In this document: positions 7,344 through 16,483 of the stretch, one piece after another
Numbering within the stretch: position 1 is the stretch's first letter
Layout of the letters: every line of letters starts with the position of its first letter
Origin: an uncultured Prevotellaceae bacterium
Lineage (GTDB): Bacteria > Bacteroidota > Bacteroidia > Bacteroidales > Bacteroidaceae
Assembly (NCBI GenBank): GCA_900316505.1
Contig: ONDH01000004.1
Location: 1-64,000 of the forward strand
Length of the DNA: 64,000 nt
Direction of reading: 5' to 3'
Translations under genes and position numbers: made by a program
The notes under the pieces: generated by a model
Seen by the model: the letters and a program-made list of their open reading frames with translations, nothing else
Database searches by the model: none
What the model was told of the DNA's origin: nothing

Positions 7344-8537
7344 TTACTTCACATACACCTTCTTGGTCGTGCCGTCTTCCATAAGAATGATGTTCAAACC
7401 TTTCTGCAAGGTGACAGCAGGAGTTCCTGATGGTGTGTAGATGCGCTTCGGCGTGACATCGTCATTGGTTGTAACACTTTCAATCGCATCAACGAAAGTG
7501 AAGGTGCCCGTGATGGTCACATCCTCGTTTGGCATCGTCTCAGGAATGTCGCTCCAGCCAGAGAAGGTGTAGCCATCCTTGGTGGGTTCTTCCTCAGGAG
7601 TGATGGCAGAGCCATGAGGCACTTCGTAAGTCTTGTAGATTTCTCCGTCCACCATATAAGTGAGCGTGGAACATTCCACAACAGCAAACACCTCTGTGAT
7701 GGGGTCGCTCCATCTGCCCTTCGAGTCGGAGACATACCACGTGAAAGTATGGTCGCCCTCCTCCAGGTCGCCTATGTCGAAGGTGAGGGAATGGCTGTCG
7801 TCAATGGTGCCCATCACCTTATGCTCCTTGTCACCGTCTATCCAGTAGAGGTAGTTGACGAGGGTGGCATCCGAAGGTTCAGGAGTTGAAGCCACGTAGA
7901 ACATGCGTGCCATCTGATTGCTCCACACGCCATTGTTGTCCTGCACGCGCATGGTGAGCATGTGAAGACCTGCCGGGAGGCTGCTGATGTCGATGACAGC
8001 AGGGGTGTCGTCTATTTTCTGACGGTCGGCAATCTTGCCGTCAATCCAGAATTCACGAGCCGTGATGCTGGTGGCATCGGCATAGGCAGCAGATGACACG
8101 AAGAAGGTGCGGGTCATCTGGTTGCTCCACACGCCCTTGTTGTCCTTCACACGCACAATCAGTTTATGCAAGCCATCATCCAGTTGGCTGATGTCGATGA
8201 CTTGTGTGTTGAGTGTTGTGGCTGTTGTCTGTTTCACATCGTCAATCCAGTATTCTGCTGCCGCGACGCTGGTGGCATCAGCATGAGCATCTGGCATCAC
8301 GTAGAACAGACGCGCAATCTGGTTGCTCCACAAGCCCTTGCTGTCTTTCACGCGCACGGTCAACTTGTGCAACCCAGGCGAGAGGCTGCTGATGTCGATG
8401 GTGGTGCCCGGCGAGAGTGCCTTGCGGGCAGCGATGTCACCGTCTATCCAGTACTCGCCTCCAGTTATTTGTGCTGTAATAGAAGTGCTGAAAATCATCA
8501 CCACAACTAACAGCATCGTTTTCATTATGTTTCTCAT
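7344..8537 (-). CDS. Secreted repeat protein with InlB B-type repeat
   Basis: A 397-residue protein with a signal peptide (hydrophobic residues about 6-18, cleavage after TAQ). Four imperfect repeats of about 60 residues follow, each with a YWIDG-type start, a DISxLxxGLH middle and a VKDxxGxWSN end; they look like small beta-sandwich modules. Around residues 295-345 lies a Listeria-Bacteroides InlB B-repeat (YMVDGE through GYTFSGWSDIP). The C-terminus (GLNIILMEDGTTKKVYVK) resembles the tail common on secreted Prevotella proteins. It is 34 bp downstream of another secreted protein gene and probably co-transcribed with it. The ligand is unknown. Confidence 0.7.
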   Translation of the reverse strand: MRNIMKTMLLVVVMIFSTSITAQITGGEYWIDGDIAARKALSPGTTIDISSLSPGLHKLTVRVKDSKGLWSNQIARLFYVMPDAHADATSVAAAEYWIDDVKQTTATTLNTQVIDISQLDDGLHKLIVRVKDNKGVWSNQMTRTFFVSSAAYADATSITAREFWIDGKIADRQKIDDTPAVIDISSLPAGLHMLTMRVQDNNGVWSNQMARMFYVASTPEPSDATLVNYLYWIDGDKEHKVMGTIDDSHSLTFDIGDLEEGDHTFTWYVSDSKGRWSDPITEVFAVVECSTLTYMVDGEIYKTYEVPHGSAITPEEEPTKDGYTFSGWSDIPETMPNEDVTITGTFTFVDAIESVTTNDDVTPKRIYTPSGTPAVTLQKGLNIILMEDGTTKKVYVK

Positions 8538-8571
8538 CTGTTAGTGTTTTTGTTTGTTAGGTGATGCATGT

Positions 8572-9633
8572 TTATCGAGTCTCAGCCTGATAGTCCACTT
8601 TCAGTTGTTTGCCGCTGATGGTCAACTTCAAATCCTTCACAACAGGTGTATGAGGCGCCTTGTTCCAAGGGTATTTGCCACCATTGATACCAATTTGTGT
8701 GCCGTCATCGCCCATGTAGGCATCCGGAGTTTTCAACTCATATGTGCGGGTGTCTGAATAGGCAAAACCTCCTGGGTCATTGAAAGACTCTTCCCAATTG
8801 ATACCGAAGAAGTTGTTGGTGCTGCCAAGCATACCTGCATCAAGTGCCTCGTCTTGCATCATACAATATCTGTAGATCTGGTTGGCTTCCTTATCAGCCA
8901 GCCAAACAGTACTATTCAGACATACAAATGGGCCATGTCCACCATATGAACTATACCAGCCACAGTTAACCAAACAATGATTGAACACGAGGTTATTGCC
9001 CGCTTTGGTGGTATGTCCTATAAAGCTGTTACCAATACCAACATAGCAGTTTTCTAATGTCATGTCATAAAATGCACACAATCTGCCAACAGAAAGACAA
9101 CATTGAATTAATTGAATATTTTTATGTTCTGTTTCATAGAAAGCCACGCCGTTATTCCCGAAATCACCTGTAATATAACATTTCACCAACTCCAGACCAT
9201 CGATGATGTTTGTCTTTTCACTGGTGGTAACAGCGTTAAAGCCATTGTTGAACCTTAATCCTTCAAGGTGAATGTTGTGGGGAGGTGTCAGTGTTTCTGG
9301 CAGGTTGACATCCACACGCCCAGTGATGTTTGTTGGACGAATGCTATTGTCAGCCGTATTCTCATTGTTCTTTGGCGTGTTGTCTGTCACCCATCCTGCT
9401 CCATAGATATTCACGCACTTGGTGATTTCGCAGGCATTGAACGTACCAGCGGAGAGTGTGATGGTGGCACCACGGTCAGGGGCAGCCTCCATCGCGTCCT
9501 TCAGCGCATCTTCGCCATAGAAGATTTGGGCGTTGTCGCCATTCTGCAAGATGGCACTTTGTTCGTCAGTCACTTGCGCGTTGCCCATCATGGCACCGCA
9601 AAGCATTGCTAAGGTAAAGAAAACTTTTTTCAT
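8572..9633 (-). CDS. Secreted protein with pectate-lyase-like beta-helix features
   Basis: A 353-residue protein with a clear signal peptide ending in GNAQ (residues 1-19). It then has a pattern of short repeated strands (ITLSAGTFNACEITKCVNIYG, IIDGLELVKCYITGDFG, MTLENCYVGIGNSF) that is typical of right-handed parallel beta-helix proteins. No catalytic pectate-lyase residues are obvious, so binding or structural roles are as likely as polysaccharide cleavage. A minus-strand TAACTTTG box at 9713-9720 should drive it together with the downstream repeat protein. The Kelch-AraC regulator just upstream is a candidate controller. Confidence 0.6.
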   Translation of the reverse strand: MKKVFFTLAMLCGAMMGNAQVTDEQSAILQNGDNAQIFYGEDALKDAMEAAPDRGATITLSAGTFNACEITKCVNIYGAGWVTDNTPKNNENTADNSIRPTNITGRVDVNLPETLTPPHNIHLEGLRFNNGFNAVTTSEKTNIIDGLELVKCYITGDFGNNGVAFYETEHKNIQLIQCCLSVGRLCAFYDMTLENCYVGIGNSFIGHTTKAGNNLVFNHCLVNCGWYSSYGGHGPFVCLNSTVWLADKEANQIYRYCMMQDEALDAGMLGSTNNFFGINWEESFNDPGGFAYSDTRTYELKTPDAYMGDDGTQIGINGGKYPWNKAPHTPVVKDLKLTISGKQLKVDYQAETR

Positions 9634-9712
9634 TGTTCTTTCAGATTTAGAGTTAATATTAATGTTATTTTTTACTAGTATTCAGGATGGTCGTGCAAAC
9701 ATTTTTCTGCCA

Positions 9713-9720
9713 CAAAGTTA
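9713..9720 (-). promoter_or_regulatory. -7 box for the secreted-protein operon
   Basis: CAAAGTTA on the plus strand is TAACTTTG on the minus strand, 80 nt before the start codon at 9633. Confidence 0.55.
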
Positions 9721-9756
9721 AAGGATACAAGGTGAAAGACGAAGAAAAAGCAAATA

Positions 9757-9791
9757 AAACGACCGACAAATTCGGAAAATGTCGGTCGTTT
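9757..9791. terminator. Intrinsic terminator after the Kelch-AraC gene
   Basis: A perfect 12-bp stem, AAACGACCGACA (9757-9768) with TGTCGGTCGTTT (9780-9791), starts one base beyond the regulator's stop codon. T-rich sequence follows on the minus strand. A decayed relative of this hairpin lies at 11575-11632 on the other side of the same gene. Confidence 0.85.
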
Positions 9792-9792
9792 C

Positions 9793-11484
9793 TTATTTTT
9801 GGTCGTCGTTTTTCCACTCTGTCGGGGTCTTGCCTGTATGTTCCTTGAAGTAGCGGGTCAAAGCTTTGTCGTTGGAGAAGCCTGATTCCATCGCCACAAC
9901 GGAGATTTTCTTATCGGGATATTGCCGCATCAAATTCTTGGCATAATCCATACGGTAGTCGTTAACAAACTGCAAGAAGGAACATCCTTTGATGGCTTTG
10001 ATACAATCTGACACATACCTACTATTGGTACCCAAGGCAACAGCAATATCAGACACTTTCAAACCCGGACGGAGGAAAAGTTGCTGCTCGTCCATCAACT
10101 GGCAGATGCGTTGCATCAGTTGTTCATCACTCCTGACAGGTGTGGCATTGAATGATTCTTTTTCGGATGCTGTCGATGGCTCTTTCTGAGGTCTTTTGAG
10201 TTTGACAATCAGGAATACGCCCACTAAAATTAAGATGAGCAGTGCGATTCCTCCCCACAACCAACCACTCATGCCATCCATACCATCTTTTGAAGCGGTC
10301 CGAGTTTCATGGCTGAAACGTAGAAGCCAGACTTGAGCTGATGAAGAAAAGTTCCCATTAGGCACAGGACTAACACCACCTGTCAACATCAAATCTCCGT
10401 CTTTCGTCAATATGGGAATGGTCATCAATGCTGCATCTGGCAAAGGATCGGTATGGTAAAGCGTTAGTGGTGCAGGACTTTTGGCATAGTCGATGCATAG
10501 TGCATAAAGACGGTGGCTATTGTCAAATCCCACAATGTAACCCCGTTGACGTAAACGGTCTACAAAGACAGGACTGATGTATTGAATCTGTCCGCCAACA
10601 CCATTCATCGGAACAGGACACACCGTGGAAAGTGGTGAAAACAACGTATCGCGCACTTCAACGATTGCCACCTGACCGCTTTCATTCTTCACAGGCATCA
10701 GGTAGGCATAAATGCCTTTTGCCTCGTCGCCAATGAAACTATCATCACTATGGAGTGCCAAGTCGTATTTCAAAGGACGCCATGTCTCAAACAAAGGGGC
10801 ATTGAACGCATCGCCTCGCAAACGATCCACCATGGGAGTCTTGATTTGCTCGCCATGTATGTCGTAACCAGCCACAATGACAGCATCGTTATTGGAGGTG
10901 CGAAAAACATGAGGCAGACAACGTGTCTGTGACACCTCTTTTATATGCGTGAAGTTGAAAGCCCCATCGAACATCTCCATGCCGTCATCTGCATACCAAT
11001 TGCCCACTATCAACACTTTGCCACTATCTAATTCGACGGCACCTGCTGAAGCCCTGTTTTGATCTAGACAGCCAAATCCCATGAAATGATGCGTATCAGG
11101 GTCATACATTTCAACCTCATAAGTCTGTCCTATGCCCAAATTATCCTTAAATCCTCCTGCTATCAGTACTTTCCCTGATTTCATAACAACAGAAAAGCCT
11201 CCATCATGGATATAAACTGTTTGCAACAAATGCCATTCGCCATCTTTGTAATACTCAGCCGTAGCAGTAGGAACAAAGCCCGATGTGTGTCCACCCACCA
11301 CCGTCACTTCGCCATTGACGACAAAAACAGAGTGCCCGCTACGAGGTACATTCAGGTCAGGCAACCGCTCCACCTCAATTTTGACAAAAGGGCAGTCGGT
11401 TGCTTTGTCACCACTCGTAGCCATCGTCCGCGTCGTCACTACCAGTGCAATACATAATAATATGAAATGTAATACTGATTTCAT
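9793..11484 (-). CDS. Membrane-tethered Kelch-AraC transcriptional regulator
   Basis: A 563-residue protein with an unusual layout: a signal or anchor segment (residues 5-22), a periplasmic part with Kelch-like motifs (RSGHSVFVVNGEVTVVGG, GGFSVVMKSGKVLIAGG, GAVELDSGKVLIVG), one transmembrane helix (about 409-428), a linker, and a C-terminal AraC-type DNA-binding domain (about 465-560, with VAMESGFSNDKALTRYFKEH). This is a ToxR-like one-component design: a periplasmic beta-propeller would sense a ligand and the cytoplasmic HTH would act on promoters. Candidate targets are the two secreted-protein genes downstream. A minus-strand TACCTTTG lies at 11529-11536. Confidence 0.85.
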   Translation of the reverse strand: MKSVLHFILLCIALVVTTRTMATSGDKATDCPFVKIEVERLPDLNVPRSGHSVFVVNGEVTVVGGHTSGFVPTATAEYYKDGEWHLLQTVYIHDGGFSVVMKSGKVLIAGGFKDNLGIGQTYEVEMYDPDTHHFMGFGCLDQNRASAGAVELDSGKVLIVGNWYADDGMEMFDGAFNFTHIKEVSQTRCLPHVFRTSNNDAVIVAGYDIHGEQIKTPMVDRLRGDAFNAPLFETWRPLKYDLALHSDDSFIGDEAKGIYAYLMPVKNESGQVAIVEVRDTLFSPLSTVCPVPMNGVGGQIQYISPVFVDRLRQRGYIVGFDNSHRLYALCIDYAKSPAPLTLYHTDPLPDAALMTIPILTKDGDLMLTGGVSPVPNGNFSSSAQVWLLRFSHETRTASKDGMDGMSGWLWGGIALLILILVGVFLIVKLKRPQKEPSTASEKESFNATPVRSDEQLMQRICQLMDEQQLFLRPGLKVSDIAVALGTNSRYVSDCIKAIKGCSFLQFVNDYRMDYAKNLMRQYPDKKISVVAMESGFSNDKALTRYFKEHTGKTPTEWKNDDQK

Positions 11485-11528
11485 CAGTTTTTTAGCGAAT
11501 CTTGTCGAACTACAATTGATATTTGTGA

Positions 11529-11536
11529 CAAAGGTA
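11529..11536 (-). promoter_or_regulatory. -7 box of the Kelch-AraC gene
   Basis: CAAAGGTA on the plus strand is TACCTTTG on the minus strand, 45 nt before the start codon at 11484. Confidence 0.6.
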
Positions 11537-11574
11537 GCAAAAACTATGATACGGGAAAGGATAACACCCTATAA

Positions 11575-11632
11575 AACAACAGACAAATTCGGAAAATGTC
11601 GGTCATTTCTTGTTTTTGGCGGTTGTTATCCC
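11575..11632 (-). repeat. Degenerate second copy of the Kelch-AraC 3' end and terminator
   Basis: This segment matches 9752-9810 over about 55 bp: both contain GACAAATTCGGAAAATGTCG, then TTTCTT, then TTTTTGG. Read on the minus strand it encodes VWDNNRQK where the regulator ends EWKNDDQK, followed by the remains of the same hairpin. It also lies just after metH and may weakly terminate it. It is best explained as the remnant of a lost tandem paralogue. Confidence 0.55.
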
Positions 11633-11659
11633 ACACGGCAAGACATTCTTGTGTCTTTT

Positions 11660-14428
11660 TCATCCAAAGAAATCAGGTTTTCTTTTTCGTGCTTCATCCA
11701 AACTTACCATGCCGGACTCTTCTTCCCCTCTCTCGGAACGGAGTTCGGCATATTTTTTATCCAATTCATCGGCCAATTCCGCTCTGGTGTCGGGATTGAG
11801 CAATTTAGCGCTGGCAATCACATTCTGTGAAGCATCCTTCATCCAGAGTACAGGACCATGATAGACGGGCGCAATCTTCAAAGCGGTGTGCAATTCGCTG
11901 GTGGTGGCACCACCAATCATGATGGGGATATTTGCTCCACGTTCTTCAAGGGCGCGTGCCACATTCACCATCTCTTCTAACGAAGGGGTGATAAGACCAG
12001 AAAGTCCGATGATATCGACTTTTTCTTCGATGGCTTTTTCCACAATCGTCTCCGTAGGCACCATCACACCGAGGTCAATGATTTCGTAGTTGTTGCAGGC
12101 GAGAATCACGTTCACAATGTTCTTGCCGATGTCATGCACATCCCCTTTCACGGTTGCCAACAACACCCTTCCTGCTTTCTGCGCACCTTCGGAACGGCTT
12201 GCCTCAATGAGTGGTTGCAAAATGCTCACAGCCTTCTTCATTGTACGTGCCGTCTTCACCACTTGTGGCAAAAACATCTTGCCCGCGCCAAAGAGTTCTC
12301 CCACCGTATTCATGGCATCCATGAGAGGACCTTCGATAATCTTAACAGGGTTGTCATAACAATGTGCAGCTTCATCCAGATCTGTTTCCAGATAATCACC
12401 CACACCCTTCACTAAAGCATGCTTCAAGCGCTCCTCAACCGTGGCGTTTCGCCAATCATCTGCTGATGTCTTAGGTAAAATTCCGCCATTTTTAAGTACT
12501 TCCTTTTCAGCGTCTTTCTCAGCTTTTATTCGAGCAGCAATTTCAATCAGTCTTTCCGTTGCGCCAGCATCACGGTTGAGCAGCACATCATCAATCGCGG
12601 TCAGCACATCTTCGGGAATATCGCTATAGAGCACCTGTGTGGCAGGGTTGACGATACCCATGTCCTGTCCCTTTCCGATGGTATGATACAAGAACACTGC
12701 ATGCATCGCCTCACGGATGTAGTTGTTGCCCCTGAATGAGAACGAAAGGTTGCTGATACCACCCGACACATGCGCTCCCGGCAGATTCTTGCGAATCCAC
12801 TCGGTAGCTCGGATGAAATCGAGCCCGTAGGCATTGTGCTCCTCCATGCCCGTCGCCACCGCCAATACATTGGGGTCAAAGATGATGTCAAGCGGGTTGA
12901 AACCCACCTTGTCCACCAGCAGATGATAGGCACGTTCGCATATTTCAATCTTCCGTTCATAAGAAGTTGCCTGACCTTGTTCGTCAAATGCCATCACCAC
13001 CGTCGCAGCACCCAACCGTTTGATTTCACGAGCTTTTTCAAGGAACTTCTCCTCCCCTTCCTTCAGCGAAATGCTGTTGACGATGCTCTTACCCTGCACA
13101 CACTTCAAACCAGCCGTAATCACCTCCCAATCGCTTGAGTCAATCATCACTGGCACCTTCGCAATGTCAGGGTCGCTCATCAGCAGATTGAGGAATGTCA
13201 CCATCTCACGCTTGGCATCCAAGAGTCCGTCGTCCATGTTGACATCAATGACCAACGCCCCGTCTTCCACTTGTTTTCTTGCGATGGAAAGAGCTTCTTC
13301 GTAGTTCTTTTCGTTGATAAGTCGCAGGAACTTGCGCGAACCAGCCACATTGCAGCGTTCACCAACATTCACGAAACGGCGTTCGGGAGTGAGTTCCAAC
13401 AGCTCCAATCCACTCAGCCACATGTTCTTGGGCTTTCCGACAGGGACATGAGGTTTCTTCCCTTCAACTATGGATGGATAAAGTTCGATGAATTTTTCCG
13501 TTGTTCCACAGCAACCACCCAGAATATTCACAAGTTCCTCTTCCACATACTCCTTCACTTGCTCCGCCATCATTTCAGGCGTTTGGTCATAGAGTCCCAA
13601 CGAATTGGGCAATCCAGCATTCGGGTGTGCTGAGATATAATAAGGAGCCTTATCAGCCAATGCCTTCAAGAATGGTTTCAGTTGGCGAGCACCGAATGAG
13701 CAGTTCAATCCGATGGAGAAGATGTCAGCATGTTGCACACTTGCCAAGAACGCCTCCAAAGTTTGTCCGGAAAGGGTTCGTCCGGCGGTATCGCTCACCG
13801 TAATGGAGAGCATCAGAGGCACACGGATTTTAGTCGATTCCATCGCCTTTTCCGCCGCATAGATGGCAGCTTTGGCATTGAGCGAATCAAAGATGGTTTC
13901 TATCAAGAGTGCGTCCACGCCACCCTCCAGAAGTGCCTCCATCTGCTCCACATAGGCAGCCACCAATTCGTCGTAAGTGAGGCTACGCAAAGCAGGGTTG
14001 TTCACATCGGGCGAAATGCTCAGCGTCTTGTTGGTTGGTCCTACATCACCCAACACAAAACGCGGTTTCATCGGAGTTTCTCGGGTGTATTCATCAGCCA
14101 GTTGACGGGCAATCCTTGCACCAGCCAAGTTCATCTCACGGCAATACTCCTGCACATTATAGTCAGCCATCGACACTCGCTGAGAGGAGAAAGTGCAGGT
14201 GGTAATCAAGTCAGCCCCAGCTTCCAGATACTTCCTGTGGATGTCGGCAATCACGTCAGGGCGAGTCAGGCAAAGGATGTCGTTGTTGCCCTTCATCAAT
14301 CCTGACACCTCTTTGAACCGTTCGCCTCTGAAGTCCTCCTCCACAAGTCCGTACTGCTGAATCATGGTGCCCATCGCACCGTCCAGCACAAGTATCCGTT
14401 GTTTGATGATGTCGTGTATCTTCACCAT
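11660..14428 (-). CDS. metH: Cobalamin-dependent methionine synthase, without activation domain
   Basis: A 922-residue enzyme that methylates homocysteine with methyl-tetrahydrofolate. Domains in order: homocysteine/zinc domain (zinc ligands C243, C306, C307 in NCSFG and GGCCGT), pterin-binding barrel (about 345-610, with FVNVGERCNVAGSRKF), cobalamin cap (about 645-740) and the B12 domain with DVHDIG (D763, cobalt ligand H765). It ends soon after that; the C-terminal AdoMet-binding reactivation domain of the 1227-residue E. coli enzyme is absent. A separate reactivation protein elsewhere is expected. It lies 13 bp after smpB, with no room for a B12 riboswitch. Confidence 0.95.
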   Translation of the reverse strand: MVKIHDIIKQRILVLDGAMGTMIQQYGLVEEDFRGERFKEVSGLMKGNNDILCLTRPDVIADIHRKYLEAGADLITTCTFSSQRVSMADYNVQEYCREMNLAGARIARQLADEYTRETPMKPRFVLGDVGPTNKTLSISPDVNNPALRSLTYDELVAAYVEQMEALLEGGVDALLIETIFDSLNAKAAIYAAEKAMESTKIRVPLMLSITVSDTAGRTLSGQTLEAFLASVQHADIFSIGLNCSFGARQLKPFLKALADKAPYYISAHPNAGLPNSLGLYDQTPEMMAEQVKEYVEEELVNILGGCCGTTEKFIELYPSIVEGKKPHVPVGKPKNMWLSGLELLELTPERRFVNVGERCNVAGSRKFLRLINEKNYEEALSIARKQVEDGALVIDVNMDDGLLDAKREMVTFLNLLMSDPDIAKVPVMIDSSDWEVITAGLKCVQGKSIVNSISLKEGEEKFLEKAREIKRLGAATVVMAFDEQGQATSYERKIEICERAYHLLVDKVGFNPLDIIFDPNVLAVATGMEEHNAYGLDFIRATEWIRKNLPGAHVSGGISNLSFSFRGNNYIREAMHAVFLYHTIGKGQDMGIVNPATQVLYSDIPEDVLTAIDDVLLNRDAGATERLIEIAARIKAEKDAEKEVLKNGGILPKTSADDWRNATVEERLKHALVKGVGDYLETDLDEAAHCYDNPVKIIEGPLMDAMNTVGELFGAGKMFLPQVVKTARTMKKAVSILQPLIEASRSEGAQKAGRVLLATVKGDVHDIGKNIVNVILACNNYEIIDLGVMVPTETIVEKAIEEKVDIIGLSGLITPSLEEMVNVARALEERGANIPIMIGGATTSELHTALKIAPVYHGPVLWMKDASQNVIASAKLLNPDTRAELADELDKKYAELRSERGEEESGMVSLDEARKRKPDFFG

Positions 14429-14441
14429 TCGCGCTTCGTTT

Positions 14442-14921
14442 TTAACTTATAAAATTCTTCTTTGCCCTGTCTATTTCCCGTCTATCCTCTTTCTCCTTCA
14501 ATGTCTGTCGCTTGTCATATTCTTTCTTTCCTCGCGCCAACGCAATGTCCAGTTTTGCCAAGCCTTTCTCATTGATAAACAGACGGACAGGCACGATGGT
14601 GAAGCCAGGGGCTTTCGTATCCTCTTGCAAGTTGCGTATTTCCTTTCGATTCAAGAGCAACTTGCGTTCTCTACGCTCCACATGGTTGTTGTATGAACCC
14701 TCCGAATAGAGAGCCACATACATGTTCTTCACCCAAATCTCCCCATTATTGATGTAGCAATAGGTGTCCACGAGGCTCGCTTTGCCTGCACGTATGCTCT
14801 TGATTTCCGTACCTGTCAAGACGATACCAGCCGTGAAAGTGTCGATGAATTCATAGTCAAACGACGCTCTCTTGTTCTTGATGTTCACCTGCTGCGGTTT
14901 CGCTATCTTTTTCTTTGCCAT
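14442..14921 (-). CDS. smpB: SsrA-binding protein SmpB
   Basis: A 159-residue protein that escorts tmRNA to stalled ribosomes for trans-translation. Typical sequence is present: [24 protein letters not shown], then [17 protein letters not shown], and a basic C-terminal tail that forms a helix in the ribosome. The frame extends to ATG 14939 inside the upstream gene, but ATG 14921 (MAKKK), 4 bp after that gene's stop, is the natural start. It is the middle gene of the leftward operon DUF4375 gene-smpB-metH. Confidence 0.95.
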   Translation of the reverse strand: MAKKKIAKPQQVNIKNKRASFDYEFIDTFTAGIVLTGTEIKSIRAGKASLVDTYCYINNGEIWVKNMYVALYSEGSYNNHVERRERKLLLNRKEIRNLQEDTKAPGFTIVPVRLFINEKGLAKLDIALARGKKEYDKRQTLKEKEDRREIDRAKKNFIS

Positions 14922-14925
14922 AATC

Positions 14926-15447
14926 TTACATATACTCATCTAAATTCTCCACTATCATCTTCGCCACTGCTGGGGTCACCTCCTCCTGATGCTCGTCAAG
15001 AAAGTCGTCACCCAACTCGTTCAGTTCTTCCAACTGCTCATACATTGCCATGAAATCCTCGTCGCTCATGTCTTGTGAAAGTTCCTCTTGATGCTTGTGG
15101 TACTCCTTTTTCACCTCATACAACAGTTTCGAGAAGTCCTTCATCACCTTCTCCTGACCTTCCACACTTCCCCACTGTTTCTTCACCACCATCGGGAACG
15201 GTCCTTCCAGCACATAAGGTGCATAGCCGTTCATAATCAGTTGGATAAATCCACCTTCCATCACCTCGTCAAGCACATATCGGTAGCACAACACAGCGTG
15301 TTGCTCTGCACTCAGCATGTCCATGTTCTCGGCAGTCAATCCACCACCAATTGCCGCCAGATACCCGTCTGTCACCCATTCGATGAAGGCGATGCCATCC
15401 TGCGTTTCATACTTCGTCTGTGCCTCTTGCTTGTCCAAATGTACCAT
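14926..15447 (-). CDS. DUF4375 (DMP19-like) protein
   Basis: A 173-residue acidic soluble protein. The central section ([23 protein letters not shown]) matches the DUF4375 pattern, in which a GGF/Q-rich stretch precedes an asparagine-glycine turn; the remainder is a highly acidic helical tail. No function is established for the family. ATG 15447 is chosen because the minus-strand TACCTTTG promoter box at 15468-15475 lies inside the longer frame's extra N-terminus. It is the first gene of the operon with smpB and metH. Confidence 0.75.
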   Translation of the reverse strand: MVHLDKQEAQTKYETQDGIAFIEWVTDGYLAAIGGGLTAENMDMLSAEQHAVLCYRYVLDEVMEGGFIQLIMNGYAPYVLEGPFPMVVKKQWGSVEGQEKVMKDFSKLLYEVKKEYHKHQEELSQDMSDEDFMAMYEQLEELNELGDDFLDEHQEEVTPAVAKMIVENLDEYM

Positions 15448-15467
15448 TGTTGTAGCTTTTAAGAATG

Positions 15468-15475
15468 CAAAGGTA
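15468..15475 (-). promoter_or_regulatory. -7 box of the DUF4375-smpB-metH operon
   Basis: CAAAGGTA on the plus strand is TACCTTTG on the minus strand, 20 nt upstream of ATG 15447. It decides the start of the first gene. Confidence 0.65.
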
Positions 15476-15555
15476 CGTTTTCTTTCCCAAATCATCAAAA
15501 ACTTGCCACATAAAGTGGACAAGAAAGCGGTTGTTTTGTGTTTTTCCTCTATAAA

Positions 15556-15587
15556 TTTGGGTATCTATCAAAATCGTCGTATATTTG
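15556..15587 (+). promoter_or_regulatory. Promoter of the 15637 lipoprotein gene
   Basis: TTTG at 15556-15559, a 20-nt spacer, and TATATTTG at 15580-15587 fit the Bacteroidetes TTTG-N(19-21)-TAnnTTTG consensus. The start codon lies 49 nt further on. Confidence 0.7.
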
Positions 15588-15636
15588 TGGTGAGTTTTAC
15601 TACTAAAAAGTTTTTATCACCCCAAACAAAACGATA

Positions 15637-16392
15637 ATGAAAAAGACAACTTACATTTGGGCATGCGGATTGGCACTTCCCCTGCTTTTCTGCAGTTGCA
15701 ACAGCAAGAATGCTGCCGAAAAGGGTGGCGAAGAAGATTCGACGGCTGTAACTGTCGTGAGTGACCAACCAACAGATGACGAAACATCCGCTGATGAATC
15801 CAGCAACAAAGCGTCGGTATTCGAAGGCTGGTCAACCCGTCCCATCACGGTGAAAACCGAAGGCGGCAAAGTGGACATCCATGCTTTTGCCAAGGCATTC
15901 TGCCAAGAATATTCGGCGGCTGAGCCTTGTGCTAAGATGCTTTCCTATTTTAAGAATCCTACCGATTTCGAGAAGCCGGAGGAAGTGTTCTTTGTAAAGG
16001 ACTATCCAAAGAACGGCTATATCGCTTGCGACTGGAGATTCGAGTCTGTCAATAACGTGACATTATGCTATTGGAATCGCAAGAACGGGCACCAGCTGGT
16101 AGGTGTGACAACTGAGTGTGGCATGGAAGGAGAAGGAATGATGGGTCAGTACATGTTTTACGATTATGACAAGGCAACAGGACTCATGACACCAGACATG
16201 AACGTCGTGAAAGTGTTTGACAAACTTGCCGCCTCATACGAGGACATCGTCCTGTATCTGCCCGAAGAAGGCAAAGACATCGTCGTGTACGCTTTCAACT
16301 ATGGCGACGACGAAGAATCGGAAGATGACGACACATTAGATTCTTACAGCGGAAAGTGGGACGGCGCATCCTTCTCCATCGTAAAGGAGTGA
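15637..16392 (+). CDS. Putative lipoprotein of unknown function
   Basis: A 251-residue protein with a lipoprotein signal peptide (lipobox LFCSC, lipidated cysteine near residue 21), a Ser/Thr/Asp/Glu-rich linker (about 25-60) and a globular domain of about 180 residues with an acidic region GDDEESEDDDTLDS near the end. I recognise no family. It probably sits in the inner leaflet of the outer membrane or at the cell surface. It is monocistronic, with its own consensus promoter. Confidence 0.7.
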   Translation: MKKTTYIWACGLALPLLFCSCNSKNAAEKGGEEDSTAVTVVSDQPTDDETSADESSNKASVFEGWSTRPITVKTEGGKVDIHAFAKAFCQEYSAAEPCAKMLSYFKNPTDFEKPEEVFFVKDYPKNGYIACDWRFESVNNVTLCYWNRKNGHQLVGVTTECGMEGEGMMGQYMFYDYDKATGLMTPDMNVVKVFDKLAASYEDIVLYLPEEGKDIVVYAFNYGDDEESEDDDTLDSYSGKWDGASFSIVKE

Positions 16393-16483
16393 ACAAAGCA
16401 TTAAGGCATAACATAAGGCGACACTCACTCTCGTCGTTGTCCAAGAACAATACGTCCCTTTTGCTTTTCTCACTTTTCGCAAT

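Noticed and set aside
14429..14441. Cobalamin or SAM riboswitch for metH
   Set aside because: The gap to smpB is 13 bp, and the operon leader upstream of 15447 is about 15 nt, so there is no room for either.
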